Source of the DNA: Caldilineae bacterium
GTDB taxonomy: Bacteria; Chloroflexota; Anaerolineae; J102
Assembly (NCBI GenBank): GCA_011192085.1
Contig: DUEQ01000414.1
Coordinates: 1-6,534 of the forward strand
Length of the DNA: 6,534 nt
Direction of reading: 5' to 3'
In this document: positions 1 to 6,534 of the stretch, piece after piece
Layout: the number at the start of each line of letters is the position of its first letter
Numbering within the stretch: position 1 is the first letter of the stretch
Notes under the pieces: model-generated
The model's database searches: none
Seen by the model: the letters and a program-made list of their open reading frames with translations, nothing else
What the model was told of the DNA's origin: nothing
Position numbers and translations under genes: made by a program

Positions 1-142
1 CGCTCACCCGGCTGACATCTAGGATGAGCGCGTGGGACTGGAGTCTGGGCGGGGGGCCGCCCGCGGTGATCTGGACGAGCATGGGCCGGGCCAGGATGTC
101 CAGGGCCTCTTCCAGGGCGTTCGGGCGAAGGATGACACTCAT
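1..142 (-). CDS. Possible FAD-binding subunit of a molybdopterin (xanthine/CO) dehydrogenase, N-terminal fragment
   Basis: Only the first 47 codons are present; the gene continues past the left edge. It begins at ATG 142-140, and this start shares four bases (ATGA) with the stop of the preceding glycosyltransferase gene. The residues include RPNALEEALDILARP (6-20), an AGG turn (27-29) and LILDVSRVS (39-47). This order resembles the N-terminus of FAD-binding subunits of xanthine dehydrogenase, CO dehydrogenase medium subunit and related enzymes: an RP-x-LEEAL-x-LL helix, then an AGG(T) loop that contacts FAD, then an (I/V)DLSR strand. The usual AGGTDL is AGGPPP here, so the FAD loop is not canonical. 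In the family this subunit passes electrons from Fe-S clusters to an acceptor through FAD, but no partner subunit is visible. No Shine-Dalgarno sequence precedes the start, so translational coupling is likely. With 47 residues, the family call is tentative; that it is a real gene is more secure. Confidence 0.5.
   Translation of the reverse strand, partial: MSVILRPNALEEALDILARPMLVQITAGGPPPRLQSHALILDVSRVS
139..142 (-). other. ATGA stop-start overlap joining two genes
   Basis: Read on the minus strand, these four bases contain the ATG of the downstream gene (142-140) and the TGA of the upstream glycosyltransferase (141-139). Such overlaps usually mean translational coupling by ribosomes that terminate and re-initiate. 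The bases just upstream on the sense strand are pyrimidine-rich (CCTCCTC) and cannot act as a Shine-Dalgarno sequence, which fits coupling. Confidence 0.8.
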
Positions 143-1317
143 GAGGAGGCCAGCAATCGGGCGTAAATGGCCTGGAGTTTGGCCATCTCCTGTTCGGCGT
201 TCAGGGTCTTGGCCGCATCCAGGGCGCGTTGTTTCATGGCGTCAATGGCTTCCGGCGTCAGGGCGTTAAGTCGCTCCGCCATGGCCGCGGGCTCGAAATC
301 ACCGGCAACGACGCCTAGGCCATATTCACGCACGATGGCGGCCATTGCGGGGGAGGGGCCAACGGCCACAGCCAGCCCAGCCATGATGAATTCGAAAAAC
401 TTGTTGGGAAGGCTCATGGCATAGCTGAAGTTTTCCGGCGGGATGAGAAACAGGCCCATGTCGTAAGGGTTGATGGTGCGAACGATATTCGCTGGGGTCA
501 CCGGGTCCAGAAAGCGGATGCGGCCTGGCGCCTCGCTTTGGGCCAGGCGTTTCAGCTCGTTCAGGTAGCCACCGCCAGAATCGGGCATAAGCATGAAGTC
601 GAGGGAGTAGCGCTCGTCGGTCAGGGCCAGCGCCCGGATCATAACTTCCATGCGCCGTTCTCGAACCGAGCCGCCGTGATGCATGATGCGAATGCGCTGC
701 GGATGCACAGGATGAAAGGGCATGGGCTGATAGGCGGGGGCGTTGAGGATGACATCCACATGGGGGATGCCGAACGTCTCTTCGTAGCGGCGAGCGATAT
801 GAGCCTCGACTGTGATCATGGCGTCGGCCTGGGGGGCGTAGCGGGCGATGATGTAGGTGTAGAGGGGCTGGGCCATGATGCGCCACGCCAGGGTGTTGGC
901 CCGATGGTCGGGACTGTATTCATGGGCGTCGAAGAGGACTTTGGCCCCGGTGCGCCGCGCGGCCTCGATGGCGATAGGCAGGGCGATGGCTTCATTGGCG
1001 TGGATCAGGTCGGGGCGGGATTCCATCACAGCCTGAAGGGCCTGGCGATGGTCGGGTTTGGCCCAATACCATTGCTCAAAGGCTCGTGGCGTGATGCGCC
1101 CCCCCAACATGCGCGCAGCCTGAATGGCCCGCTTCGCGGGAGGCAGGATGATCCGCTGCACCGGGCGCATGGTCACGCGGGGCGCGTCCTGACCAAGACG
1201 CCCCCATCCGACCACGGTGACTTCATAGCCCTCGCGGGCGGCGAATGCGATCTCGCGCAGGACGCGGCCGTCCTGATGGATGGTGGAAAGGGAGAGGATG
1301 GTGAGGCGATAGGGCAT
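139..1317 (-). CDS. GT-B fold glycosyltransferase (GT4-like), 392 aa
   Basis: Predicted cytoplasmic or membrane-associated enzyme that transfers a sugar from a nucleotide-activated donor to a growing lipid-linked or surface glycan. The N-terminal half is Rossmann-like: DGRVLREI (16-23) and VTVVGWGR (33-40) match the acceptor-side domain of GT4 proteins, followed by LIHANEA (104-110) and FDAHEYSPD (129-137), equivalent to the family's HAHD...YDAHE segment. A conserved LNAP turn is at 191-194. The donor domain includes MHHGGSVRERR (212-222) and LPNKFFEFIMAG (303-314). E309 in that last segment matches the second Glu of the GT4 EX7E motif, but the position eight residues earlier is Met301, so the first Glu is absent. 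The length is normal. The ATG start lies 7 bp after the previous stop, with no Shine-Dalgarno sequence. Donor and acceptor sugars cannot be told from sequence. Confidence 0.9.
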   Translation of the reverse strand: MPYRLTILSLSTIHQDGRVLREIAFAAREGYEVTVVGWGRLGQDAPRVTMRPVQRIILPPAKRAIQAARMLGGRITPRAFEQWYWAKPDHRQALQAVMESRPDLIHANEAIALPIAIEAARRTGAKVLFDAHEYSPDHRANTLAWRIMAQPLYTYIIARYAPQADAMITVEAHIARRYEETFGIPHVDVILNAPAYQPMPFHPVHPQRIRIMHHGGSVRERRMEVMIRALALTDERYSLDFMLMPDSGGGYLNELKRLAQSEAPGRIRFLDPVTPANIVRTINPYDMGLFLIPPENFSYAMSLPNKFFEFIMAGLAVAVGPSPAMAAIVREYGLGVVAGDFEPAAMAERLNALTPEAIDAMKQRALDAAKTLNAEQEMAKLQAIYARLLASS

Positions 1318-1324
1318 AAGCGCG

Positions 1325-2431
1325 TTATGGGGAGGCGAGCAGTTCTGAATACAGCGCCTTGGTGAGATGAATGCGCCGGGCGATGCTCAGGCTCTGAACA
1401 AGGGCCAGGCCGTTTCGACAGAGTCGCTCTCGCAATACGGCATCCGTCAGCAGACGTTGCAGCGCCTGTGCGGTGGACGCGACATCGCGTACAGGGGTCT
1501 TCAGCACATGCTCCTCATTCGTCAGAACATGTTGAAAAATGGGCAGATCGGTGATGAGGGTGGGTGCGCCGCAGGCCAGGGCTTCATACACAGAGAAGCC
1601 ATATCCCTCAGAGGAGGGGATCGAGACGACCGCATCGGCCATGCGGTAGAGGCGCGCCATGGCGGCCATGTCGGGCTGAGCGGGCAGCCAGTGCACATGG
1701 GATGTCAGGCCCGCGTCCGAGAGCTGTTGACGAAGGGCGTCCTTGTAGTCGAGATCTGCGTTGAAATCGAGGAAGCAGAGGTGAATTGAGGGTGAATCTG
1801 GCGCGATTTGGGCCGCGGCCTGGATGAGGATGTCCTGATTATAAACACGTTTGAGCCCGCGGGGGGAGAAGATGACCTTCGCCTCAGGATCGATGCCGAA
1901 TCGCCGCCGCGTCGCCAGGCGGTCATCAGGGATTGGCGTGAATACATCAGTTTCCACGCCCCAAGGGATAAGATGCACGCGCTCGCGCAGGACATCCAAC
2001 TTCAAGGCGGCCTCCACCAGTAAGGGCGAAGGCGCGGTGAGCGCATCGCAACGGTTCAGCGCGAACCGAGTCTTCCAGCGCCGCCACCGGGATCGTTTCG
2101 GCTCAAGCAACAGGTCGGATCCCCAGGCGCTGATCACGAAGGGGTGATAGCCCGTAAGCGCGCCCAGCCATCCCGCAATGGTGACCTGATGCGCGTGGAG
2201 GATGTCGGGACGGGTGCGATGCAGGTAGTTTCGCAGCCAGTAGGCCCAGTAGTAGCGTTTGCCCCTGGGCGGACCGGGGAGCTGGGTCAGGTCCACCAAC
2301 GCGACTTCGGGCCAGGGGCGCGTCACGCGCATGTAGGAGAGCACGTGCACCTCATCGCCCCGTTGCACGAAAGGCGCCACCCAGCGGCGGGTGTGAATGC
2401 TGTTTGCGTTGGCAATGTAGCAAAGGCGCAT
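1325..2431 (-). CDS. GT4 family glycosyltransferase, 368 aa
   Basis: Predicted retaining GT-B glycosyltransferase acting on the cytoplasmic face of the membrane in surface-glycan assembly. The N-terminal acceptor domain shows RLCYIANANSIHTRRWV (2-18), the usual first strand and loop, then DILHAHQ (76-82) and SAWGSDLL (101-108), which are typical of GT4 proteins. The inter-domain segment IPWGVETDVF (155-164) matches the family's P-N-GVD-x-x-x-F signature. In the donor domain, SPRGLKRVYNQD (189-200) carries the Arg191 and Lys194 expected at the nucleotide-sugar phosphates. SSEGYGFSVYEALACG (273-288) gives a perfect EX7E motif with Glu275 and Glu283. The gene appears full-length and active. It starts 6 bp after the sulfotransferase stop and ends 7 bp before the next glycosyltransferase, so it is co-transcribed with them. 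Its sugar specificity cannot be read from sequence. Confidence 0.93.
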   Translation of the reverse strand: MRLCYIANANSIHTRRWVAPFVQRGDEVHVLSYMRVTRPWPEVALVDLTQLPGPPRGKRYYWAYWLRNYLHRTRPDILHAHQVTIAGWLGALTGYHPFVISAWGSDLLLEPKRSRWRRWKTRFALNRCDALTAPSPLLVEAALKLDVLRERVHLIPWGVETDVFTPIPDDRLATRRRFGIDPEAKVIFSPRGLKRVYNQDILIQAAAQIAPDSPSIHLCFLDFNADLDYKDALRQQLSDAGLTSHVHWLPAQPDMAAMARLYRMADAVVSIPSSEGYGFSVYEALACGAPTLITDLPIFQHVLTNEEHVLKTPVRDVASTAQALQRLLTDAVLRERLCRNGLALVQSLSIARRIHLTKALYSELLASP

Positions 2432-2437
2432 GGCGGA

Positions 2438-3445
2438 TCAGAGGGGCAATACGCCCGAGCGGGAGGTCAGGAGCCAGAGCCAGCGGTTTTTGATGTAGGT
2501 TTTGAGTCGTTCGCCGGGCGCGGGACGGTAAACCGAACCTCGAACTGGACGTCGGTCATAATCGAAATCGCGCAGGACGTGGGGGAAAAGGAGGTTGATG
2601 AACGCGGTCTCCAGCGCCTGGATATGCTCTCGCCAGGCGGTCATAGGCTGGGTGGAGATGCCTTTGAAGGCCTGACCGCTGCTGCTGTTTCCCGCCCAGG
2701 GGCCGTCGAGGGAGGCGGGCGTCAGAAGTTGTGGCGTGAAGGGAATCTCGATGTGGGCGGCGATGCGGCGCATGACCTCTTCCGGCTGTTGTAAGAGGTC
2801 TTCGTAACGTACGACCAGATAGTCGGATATCATGCGAGGATTATGGTAGAGGAAGTAATACGCGTTGTTCAAGGCGGCCAAAGCGGGTCCCAGCATAGGA
2901 TAGCCGGCGATGCTCATGTGCCGACGCAGGGAGACCAGGGTGGCGTAGGGGTTGCGCACGATGTGCACAAAGGCGGCGTCGGGATAAAGCTGTTTCAGCA
3001 ACGCCGCGAACTCGGCATGCTCCACCGATTTCTCGACAAATCGGATGGCGTCGGGGGGCTGGCCGAAGAGTCCCACGTGCAACGCCTCGATGTAGGCATC
3101 GAAAAAGCCGCGCCAATCCCCCGCAGTGAACCTGCCCCGGCCCTGTTTCTGCATCCACGCATCGAACGCGGGCATATGCCATCGTCCAACCAGCACGCTG
3201 TCGCTGGTCGTTGAAGCGATGGCGTTGCTGCGTTGCAAATGCGCCCGCATCGCGGCAAGGGCTTCATCGAAGGTGAGGCTGCGCGGAGGGCTGCGCCGCA
3301 AGGCGTAATCCACCCAAAAGCCCGTAAACTGGAAGAAGTGGGTTTCTAGAGGGACGACAAAGAGGTCGGGTGCGCCCTGAAGAAGGCTGCGGACCAGGGA
3401 TGTGCCCGATTTGTGGCTGCCGAGGATGAAAACGGGGCGTTCCAT
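2438..3445 (-). CDS. PAPS-dependent sulfotransferase, 335 aa
   Basis: Predicted to transfer sulfate from 3'-phosphoadenosine-5'-phosphosulfate to a hydroxyl or amine of an acceptor; the context suggests a surface glycan or glycolipid. FILGSHKSGTSLVRSLL (6-22) is the 5'-phosphosulfate-binding loop, with Lys12 in the place of the catalytic Lys of the PKSGTT motif. HIVRNPYATLVSLRRH (161-176) is the 3'-phosphate-binding element: Arg164 and Ser172 are eight residues apart, as in characterised sulfotransferases. RYEDLLQQPEEVMRRI (213-228) is the usual downstream helix, and GNSSSG (252-257) follows the common pattern. The frame stays open upstream to 3943, but that part overlaps the flippase in another frame and looks non-coding. 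I chose ATG at 3445 because it lies just before the phosphosulfate loop and 8 bp after the flippase stop. The tail (about 316-335) is basic and aromatic and might touch the membrane. The acceptor is unknown. Confidence 0.93.
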   Translation of the reverse strand: MERPVFILGSHKSGTSLVRSLLQGAPDLFVVPLETHFFQFTGFWVDYALRRSPPRSLTFDEALAAMRAHLQRSNAIASTTSDSVLVGRWHMPAFDAWMQKQGRGRFTAGDWRGFFDAYIEALHVGLFGQPPDAIRFVEKSVEHAEFAALLKQLYPDAAFVHIVRNPYATLVSLRRHMSIAGYPMLGPALAALNNAYYFLYHNPRMISDYLVVRYEDLLQQPEEVMRRIAAHIEIPFTPQLLTPASLDGPWAGNSSSGQAFKGISTQPMTAWREHIQALETAFINLLFPHVLRDFDYDRRPVRGSVYRPAPGERLKTYIKNRWLWLLTSRSGVLPL

Positions 3446-3453
3446 AAGGGGCG

Positions 3454-4899
3454 TCAGAGGCGAATGGCGGAGCGGATTCTTCGTAGCATGCCCAGGGTCT
3501 GATCGCGTTCCATGATCAGCATGAGAAGAACATAGATCAGAGAGAAGATGAGCGCTTTCATCAGGGCGCTGGTCAGGGTGGTTTCGCGAAGGCCTGCGAG
3601 GAGGATTGCAGCATAAGCCAGGGTCAGCGCTGCGGCCAACGCGATGGCGGGGGCCGCGAACAATCGAACCAGGGAGATGTCGACATAGGCGCGGGCCTTC
3701 CACATCAGGATAGCGATGCCCGACATCAGCATGGCGTCTACAGCCAGGGCCACGCCGACGACGCCCCATGCGAATCCCAGACCAAACAGCCCTACAATCA
3801 GCAAGACGAGTTGTACAAGGCGGGCCTGGATCACCTGTTCGGGCCTGCCCACGGCGACAAAGAGATTGGCGACGATGGCTTTCATGGGATCGAGGAGGGT
3901 GAAGATCAACATCAGACGGAAGACATTGGTCATGGGCAGCCATTTTTCGCCCAGGAGGATGCCGATGAATTCAGGGGCGATGAGCGCGAACATCCCGCCC
4001 AGATAGAAGCTGGAGCGTAACAGAAAGGCCGTGGCGCGAAAGAAGGCCTGGGAGAGCCGGTCGCGCTCATGTTTGAGTTCGGCGAAGGTTCCCCCGGAGA
4101 CGGTGCTGATGGGGTTGGCCAGGATGCGGCGGGGGTAGGTGGCAAAGGTATAGGCGCGGCTGTAAAATCCCAGAGGCGCGCTGCCGAGATAGAAGCCCGT
4201 CCACAGATCATCGATCCGATCCAGCGCGCTCAACAGGACGGAGGAGAGCCATGTGCGGCTGCCAAAATGGAGGAAATAGCGAATCTCGGGCGGCGACCAG
4301 CGAAAGCGGGGACGCCACACTGGCTTCCAGAGATACAGCAGACTGAGTGTGACGAAGGCGCTGATGATGTTGGTGATGAGCATCGCCCACAGCGTCGCGC
4401 CCCGCCAGGCCAGGGTGAGTGCAGCCAGGGTGGTGAGGACGGCGTTGACGAATTGCATGATGGCCAGACGACGATGTGCCACGCGCCGCATGAGAATGAC
4501 TCGGGGCGTTTGGGCCAGTTGCGCGAGGGCGGTGGTCAGGGTGATGACGATGAGGGCGAGCCGGATCGCGTCCGTGGTCAGCCACAGCGCGCCGCCGATC
4601 ATGATCGCACTCCATGCCAGCGCGATCACTGTGATGATAGTGAAGTGGGTGGCCGCGGCCTGGGATTCATCTTCGGTTTCGGGCGCTCGGTGAAGAAATG
4701 CGCCTGTCAGGCCAAAATTGAGGACCACTGCGGCCAACATCACTGCGGCGCTGACGAATCCATACACGCCAAAGGTGGCGACAGGTAGCCATCGCGAAAG
4801 CATCACCGAACGCACGAACAACACCACCACGCTGGCGAGGCTAGCGCCAACGTTCCAGGTGGCGGAGATGATAGATCGCTCGGCGATGCTTTTTCTCAC
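3454..4899 (-). CDS. Wzx-like polysaccharide flippase (MOP superfamily), 481 aa
   Basis: Integral inner-membrane protein predicted to flip lipid-linked oligosaccharides from the cytoplasmic to the outer leaflet. I count roughly 12-14 hydrophobic segments, including about 42-66, 86-107, 112-129, 148-166, 170-192, 288-308, 358-375, 378-399, 408-435 and 444-464. Family hallmarks are the N-terminal amphipathic stretch with SATWNVGAS (12-20), LSRWL-x5-FGVYGFV (34-49), LDRIDDLWTGFYLGSAPLGF (226-245) followed by YSRAYTF and the P-x3-ISTVSGGTF region (263-272), and LLGEKWLP (315-322), all usual in WzxC-type flippases. The start is GTG (4899-4897): the frame upstream runs through six non-start codons into the peptidase's TAA, so no ATG start is possible there. 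The gap to the peptidase gene is 18 bp with no Shine-Dalgarno sequence. Neighbouring glycosyltransferases and a sulfotransferase support a glycan-export role. The substrate is unknown. Confidence 0.92.
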   Translation of the reverse strand: MRKSIAERSIISATWNVGASLASVVVLFVRSVMLSRWLPVATFGVYGFVSAAVMLAAVVLNFGLTGAFLHRAPETEDESQAAATHFTIITVIALAWSAIMIGGALWLTTDAIRLALIVITLTTALAQLAQTPRVILMRRVAHRRLAIMQFVNAVLTTLAALTLAWRGATLWAMLITNIISAFVTLSLLYLWKPVWRPRFRWSPPEIRYFLHFGSRTWLSSVLLSALDRIDDLWTGFYLGSAPLGFYSRAYTFATYPRRILANPISTVSGGTFAELKHERDRLSQAFFRATAFLLRSSFYLGGMFALIAPEFIGILLGEKWLPMTNVFRLMLIFTLLDPMKAIVANLFVAVGRPEQVIQARLVQLVLLIVGLFGLGFAWGVVGVALAVDAMLMSGIAILMWKARAYVDISLVRLFAAPAIALAAALTLAYAAILLAGLRETTLTSALMKALIFSLIYVLLMLIMERDQTLGMLRRIRSAIRL

Positions 4900-4917
4900 G
4901 GAACCGACGCCGATGGC

Positions 4918-6534
4918 TTAGAGGCGTTTTTCCAATTCGCGTCTGACCAGGCTCATAAGCTCGCCCACGGTTTGGCGATCGAACGCGAAACGGGCGTTGG
5001 CCAACTGGAAGAGCTCGGGCAGGGATCGGGTGTAGCCCGCGGCTAGGGCGCGACGATAAGCTGCAACGGCTGCGTCGGAATCGGCCAACGCGTTGCGCCA
5101 GACCTGCAATGCGCCCATCTGGGCCAAACCATATTCGATATAGTAGAAAGGCGCACTGAAAATGTGTCCCTTCCGGTGCCAGCCTGTGGCCTTTTCCCTT
5201 TCCAGGCCCGAATAATCGATCCCCGGCAAGAAGCGATCCCACAGCTCTGACCATTTGTCGTCGATATCGGCTGCGGTCACATCCTCGGGCGCTTCAGTGT
5301 AAAGCCAATGTTGCATCTTGTCCACCACGGCCATATAGGGCAAGAAGGTGATGATGCCTGTAAGCTGCTCCACTACGGCTCGACGGTAATCCTCCGCATT
5401 ATAAAAGCCGCCCTCCTCTTTGCGCCAATAAGGCATGCTCAATTGCTCCATGCCCATGGAAGCGACTTCAGAGAATTCCATGGGGGCGTGATAATTCCAG
5501 ATAAGGTCCTGATGCTGGAAGGCTTCGAAAAAGTGGAAGGCGTGGCCGCCCTCGTGCATGAGGGTGCGGAAGTTGCGATGGGAGCCCACCGCGTTCATGA
5601 AGATATAGGCCTTGCCGCTGATGGGGAAGCTATTCATATAGCCGCCCGGGGCCTTGTTGGGCCGAGAAGCCAGATCGAGAAAGCCATCTCGCATGGATTG
5701 GAAATAGCGCCCGAAATCGGGATGCACCCGCTCAAAAATCCGCTGTCCCACCTCCTCCAGTTCGGCGACATCATCAAAGGGGCGGAGCGGCTCGTCGTAA
5801 GGGTCCACGGTGGGCAGCCAGGGACTGCCGACCCCCGTCTCCCAAGGGCGCAGATGGTCGAGCCCCACCTCCCGGGCGATGCGCTCATACATCTCCGTGG
5901 CCAGAGGCGCGACCTCTTGCTCGATGGCATCATGGAAGACCGCACAATCCTCGGGCGTGTAATCGAATCTCCCTTGTCGGACCCATTGATAGCTGCGGAA
6001 GTCGGGGTAACCTGCGTTCTTCGCCAATTGGCGACGCCGGGCCAGCATATCCATGAACAGTTCGTTCAGTTCATCGCGATGGGTGAGATAGGCGTCCATG
6101 ATCTTGCGCCATACCTGTTCTCGCACCTTCCGATCCCGGTCGGAAAGGAGCACTTCGGCCTGGGGAATGGTGAGCTTCTTCCCTTGCCATTCGATGCTGA
6201 GCCCGCCCGTGATCTCCTGATACCGCTTGCTGCGCAGTTGCAGCTCAGTGATGATGGGAATGTTCTCCTCAGTGAAAAGTGCGATCTCGGCTTTCGCCCG
6301 CCGATAGACCTGAGCAGTCTCCTGATCAGGTTCGTATCCTTCCACCGAGGCCCATTTTTCATTCAGCCGTTGTTTTGCCACCTGCCAATGAGGAAAGACA
6401 GCGGTGACGACCTGCTCGAATCGAGCGTTGGCTTCCTGATCCGCGGTATTTTCGGTGATGGCTCGATAGATCCAAGAGGCCTCCTCATCCAACACGCTCT
6501 CCAGATCGCTCCACTGCTGAAGCCAATCCCGCAC
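4918..6534 (-). CDS. M3 family oligoendopeptidase (PepF-like), C-terminal 538 aa
   Basis: Zinc metallopeptidase predicted to cut short peptides in the cytoplasm. The zinc site is complete: HEGGH (327-331 of the visible part) supplies His327, catalytic Glu328 and His331, and Glu356 in EFSEVASM (353-360) lies 25 residues after the second His, the spacing known from thimet oligopeptidase-type M3 enzymes. Further family features are GGYMNSF (297-303), where substrate strands usually pair, and the C-terminal HIFSAPFYYIEYGLAQ (457-472), whose His and Tyr residues line the active site in M3 enzymes. The N-terminal helical domain continues past the right edge. The GTG at the very edge is most likely an internal Val, because relatives have roughly 50 more residues before the corresponding LRDW-type segment. 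It is followed by the flippase after 18 bp on the same strand, but a peptidase has no obvious part in glycan synthesis. Confidence 0.95.
   Translation of the reverse strand: MRDWLQQWSDLESVLDEEASWIYRAITENTADQEANARFEQVVTAVFPHWQVAKQRLNEKWASVEGYEPDQETAQVYRRAKAEIALFTEENIPIITELQLRSKRYQEITGGLSIEWQGKKLTIPQAEVLLSDRDRKVREQVWRKIMDAYLTHRDELNELFMDMLARRRQLAKNAGYPDFRSYQWVRQGRFDYTPEDCAVFHDAIEQEVAPLATEMYERIAREVGLDHLRPWETGVGSPWLPTVDPYDEPLRPFDDVAELEEVGQRIFERVHPDFGRYFQSMRDGFLDLASRPNKAPGGYMNSFPISGKAYIFMNAVGSHRNFRTLMHEGGHAFHFFEAFQHQDLIWNYHAPMEFSEVASMGMEQLSMPYWRKEEGGFYNAEDYRRAVVEQLTGIITFLPYMAVVDKMQHWLYTEAPEDVTAADIDDKWSELWDRFLPGIDYSGLEREKATGWHRKGHIFSAPFYYIEYGLAQMGALQVWRNALADSDAAVAAYRRALAAGYTRSLPELFQLANARFAFDRQTVGELMSLVRRELEKRL

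Noticed and set aside
143..424. GAGGAGG on the plus strand (143-149) followed by an ATG at 167 opening an 85-codon frame
   Set aside because: The spacing to the ATG (17 bases) is too long for a normal Shine-Dalgarno sequence, the frame is antisense to the glycosyltransferase C-terminus, and its translation is low in complexity (Ala, Ser, Met, Arg).
1128..1140. Perfect inverted repeat CCCGC-TTC-GCGGG
   Set aside because: The stem is only 5 bp, lies well inside a coding region, has no following T-run on either strand, and is expected by chance in GC-rich DNA.
538..1365. Plus-strand open frame of 275 codons
   Set aside because: It lies antisense to a well-supported glycosyltransferase gene. 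The translation is rich in Gly, Asp, His and Val without family motifs, typical of the reverse strand of GC-rich genes.
2144..2794. Plus-strand open frame of 216 codons
   Set aside because: It spans the antisense of the ends of two conserved genes (glycosyltransferase and sulfotransferase) and has no recognisable motif.
3446..3943. In-frame 166-codon extension upstream of the sulfotransferase, which would give a 501-residue protein
   Set aside because: The extension overlaps the 3' part of the flippase gene on the same strand in another frame. It is rich in Arg, Pro, His and Ser with no recognisable domain, as expected of an out-of-frame reading of GC-rich coding DNA. The sulfotransferase fold begins right after ATG 3445.
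4069..4788. Plus-strand open frame of 239 codons
   Set aside because: It is antisense to the flippase. Its highly polar translation (Gly, Glu, Asp, Gln, Arg) mirrors hydrophobic codons on the other strand and shows no domain.
4900..4917. Possible promoter or terminator between peptidase and flippase
   Set aside because: The gap is 18 bp. It has no -10/-35-like elements, no stable hairpin and no T-run, so it cannot hold an independent regulatory region by itself.

Overview
The window is a tightly packed, entirely minus-strand gene block, so transcription runs from the right edge to the left. It holds six protein-coding genes, two of them cut by the window edges. There are no RNA genes, mobile elements, CRISPR arrays or intergenic stretches longer than 18 bp. 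The sequence is GC-rich and clearly bacterial. The style of the M3 peptidase and of the possible molybdopterin-dehydrogenase FAD subunit reminds me of Chloroflexota (Anaerolineae-like), but I recognise this only loosely and a homology search would have to decide it.

In transcription order: (1) the C-terminal 538 residues of an M3-family oligoendopeptidase (6534-4918, 5' end outside the window) with an intact HEGGH zinc site; (2) a GTG-initiated Wzx-like polysaccharide flippase of the MOP superfamily (4899-3454); (3) a PAPS-dependent sulfotransferase with both cofactor-binding motifs (3445-2438); (4) a GT4-type glycosyltransferase with a canonical EX7E motif (2431-1325); (5) a second GT-B glycosyltransferase of a different subgroup (1317-139); (6) the first 47 residues of a gene that looks like the FAD-binding subunit of a xanthine/CO dehydrogenase-type enzyme (142-1, 3' end outside). 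Gaps between successive genes are 18, 8, 6, 7 and -4 bp, so a single polycistronic unit is likely.

The middle four genes form a coherent small surface-glycan cassette. Two glycosyltransferases would add sugars to a lipid-linked acceptor, the sulfotransferase would sulfate the glycan or another acceptor, and the flippase would move the lipid-linked product across the membrane. No polymerase, chain-length regulator or priming phosphoglycosyl transferase lies in the window. The flanking peptidase and possible oxidoreductase subunit are functionally unrelated to it. The main points of interest are the sulfotransferase embedded in a bacterial glycan cassette, the lack of Shine-Dalgarno sequences before all five visible starts, and the ATGA overlap that joins a glycosyltransferase to a probable redox-enzyme gene.
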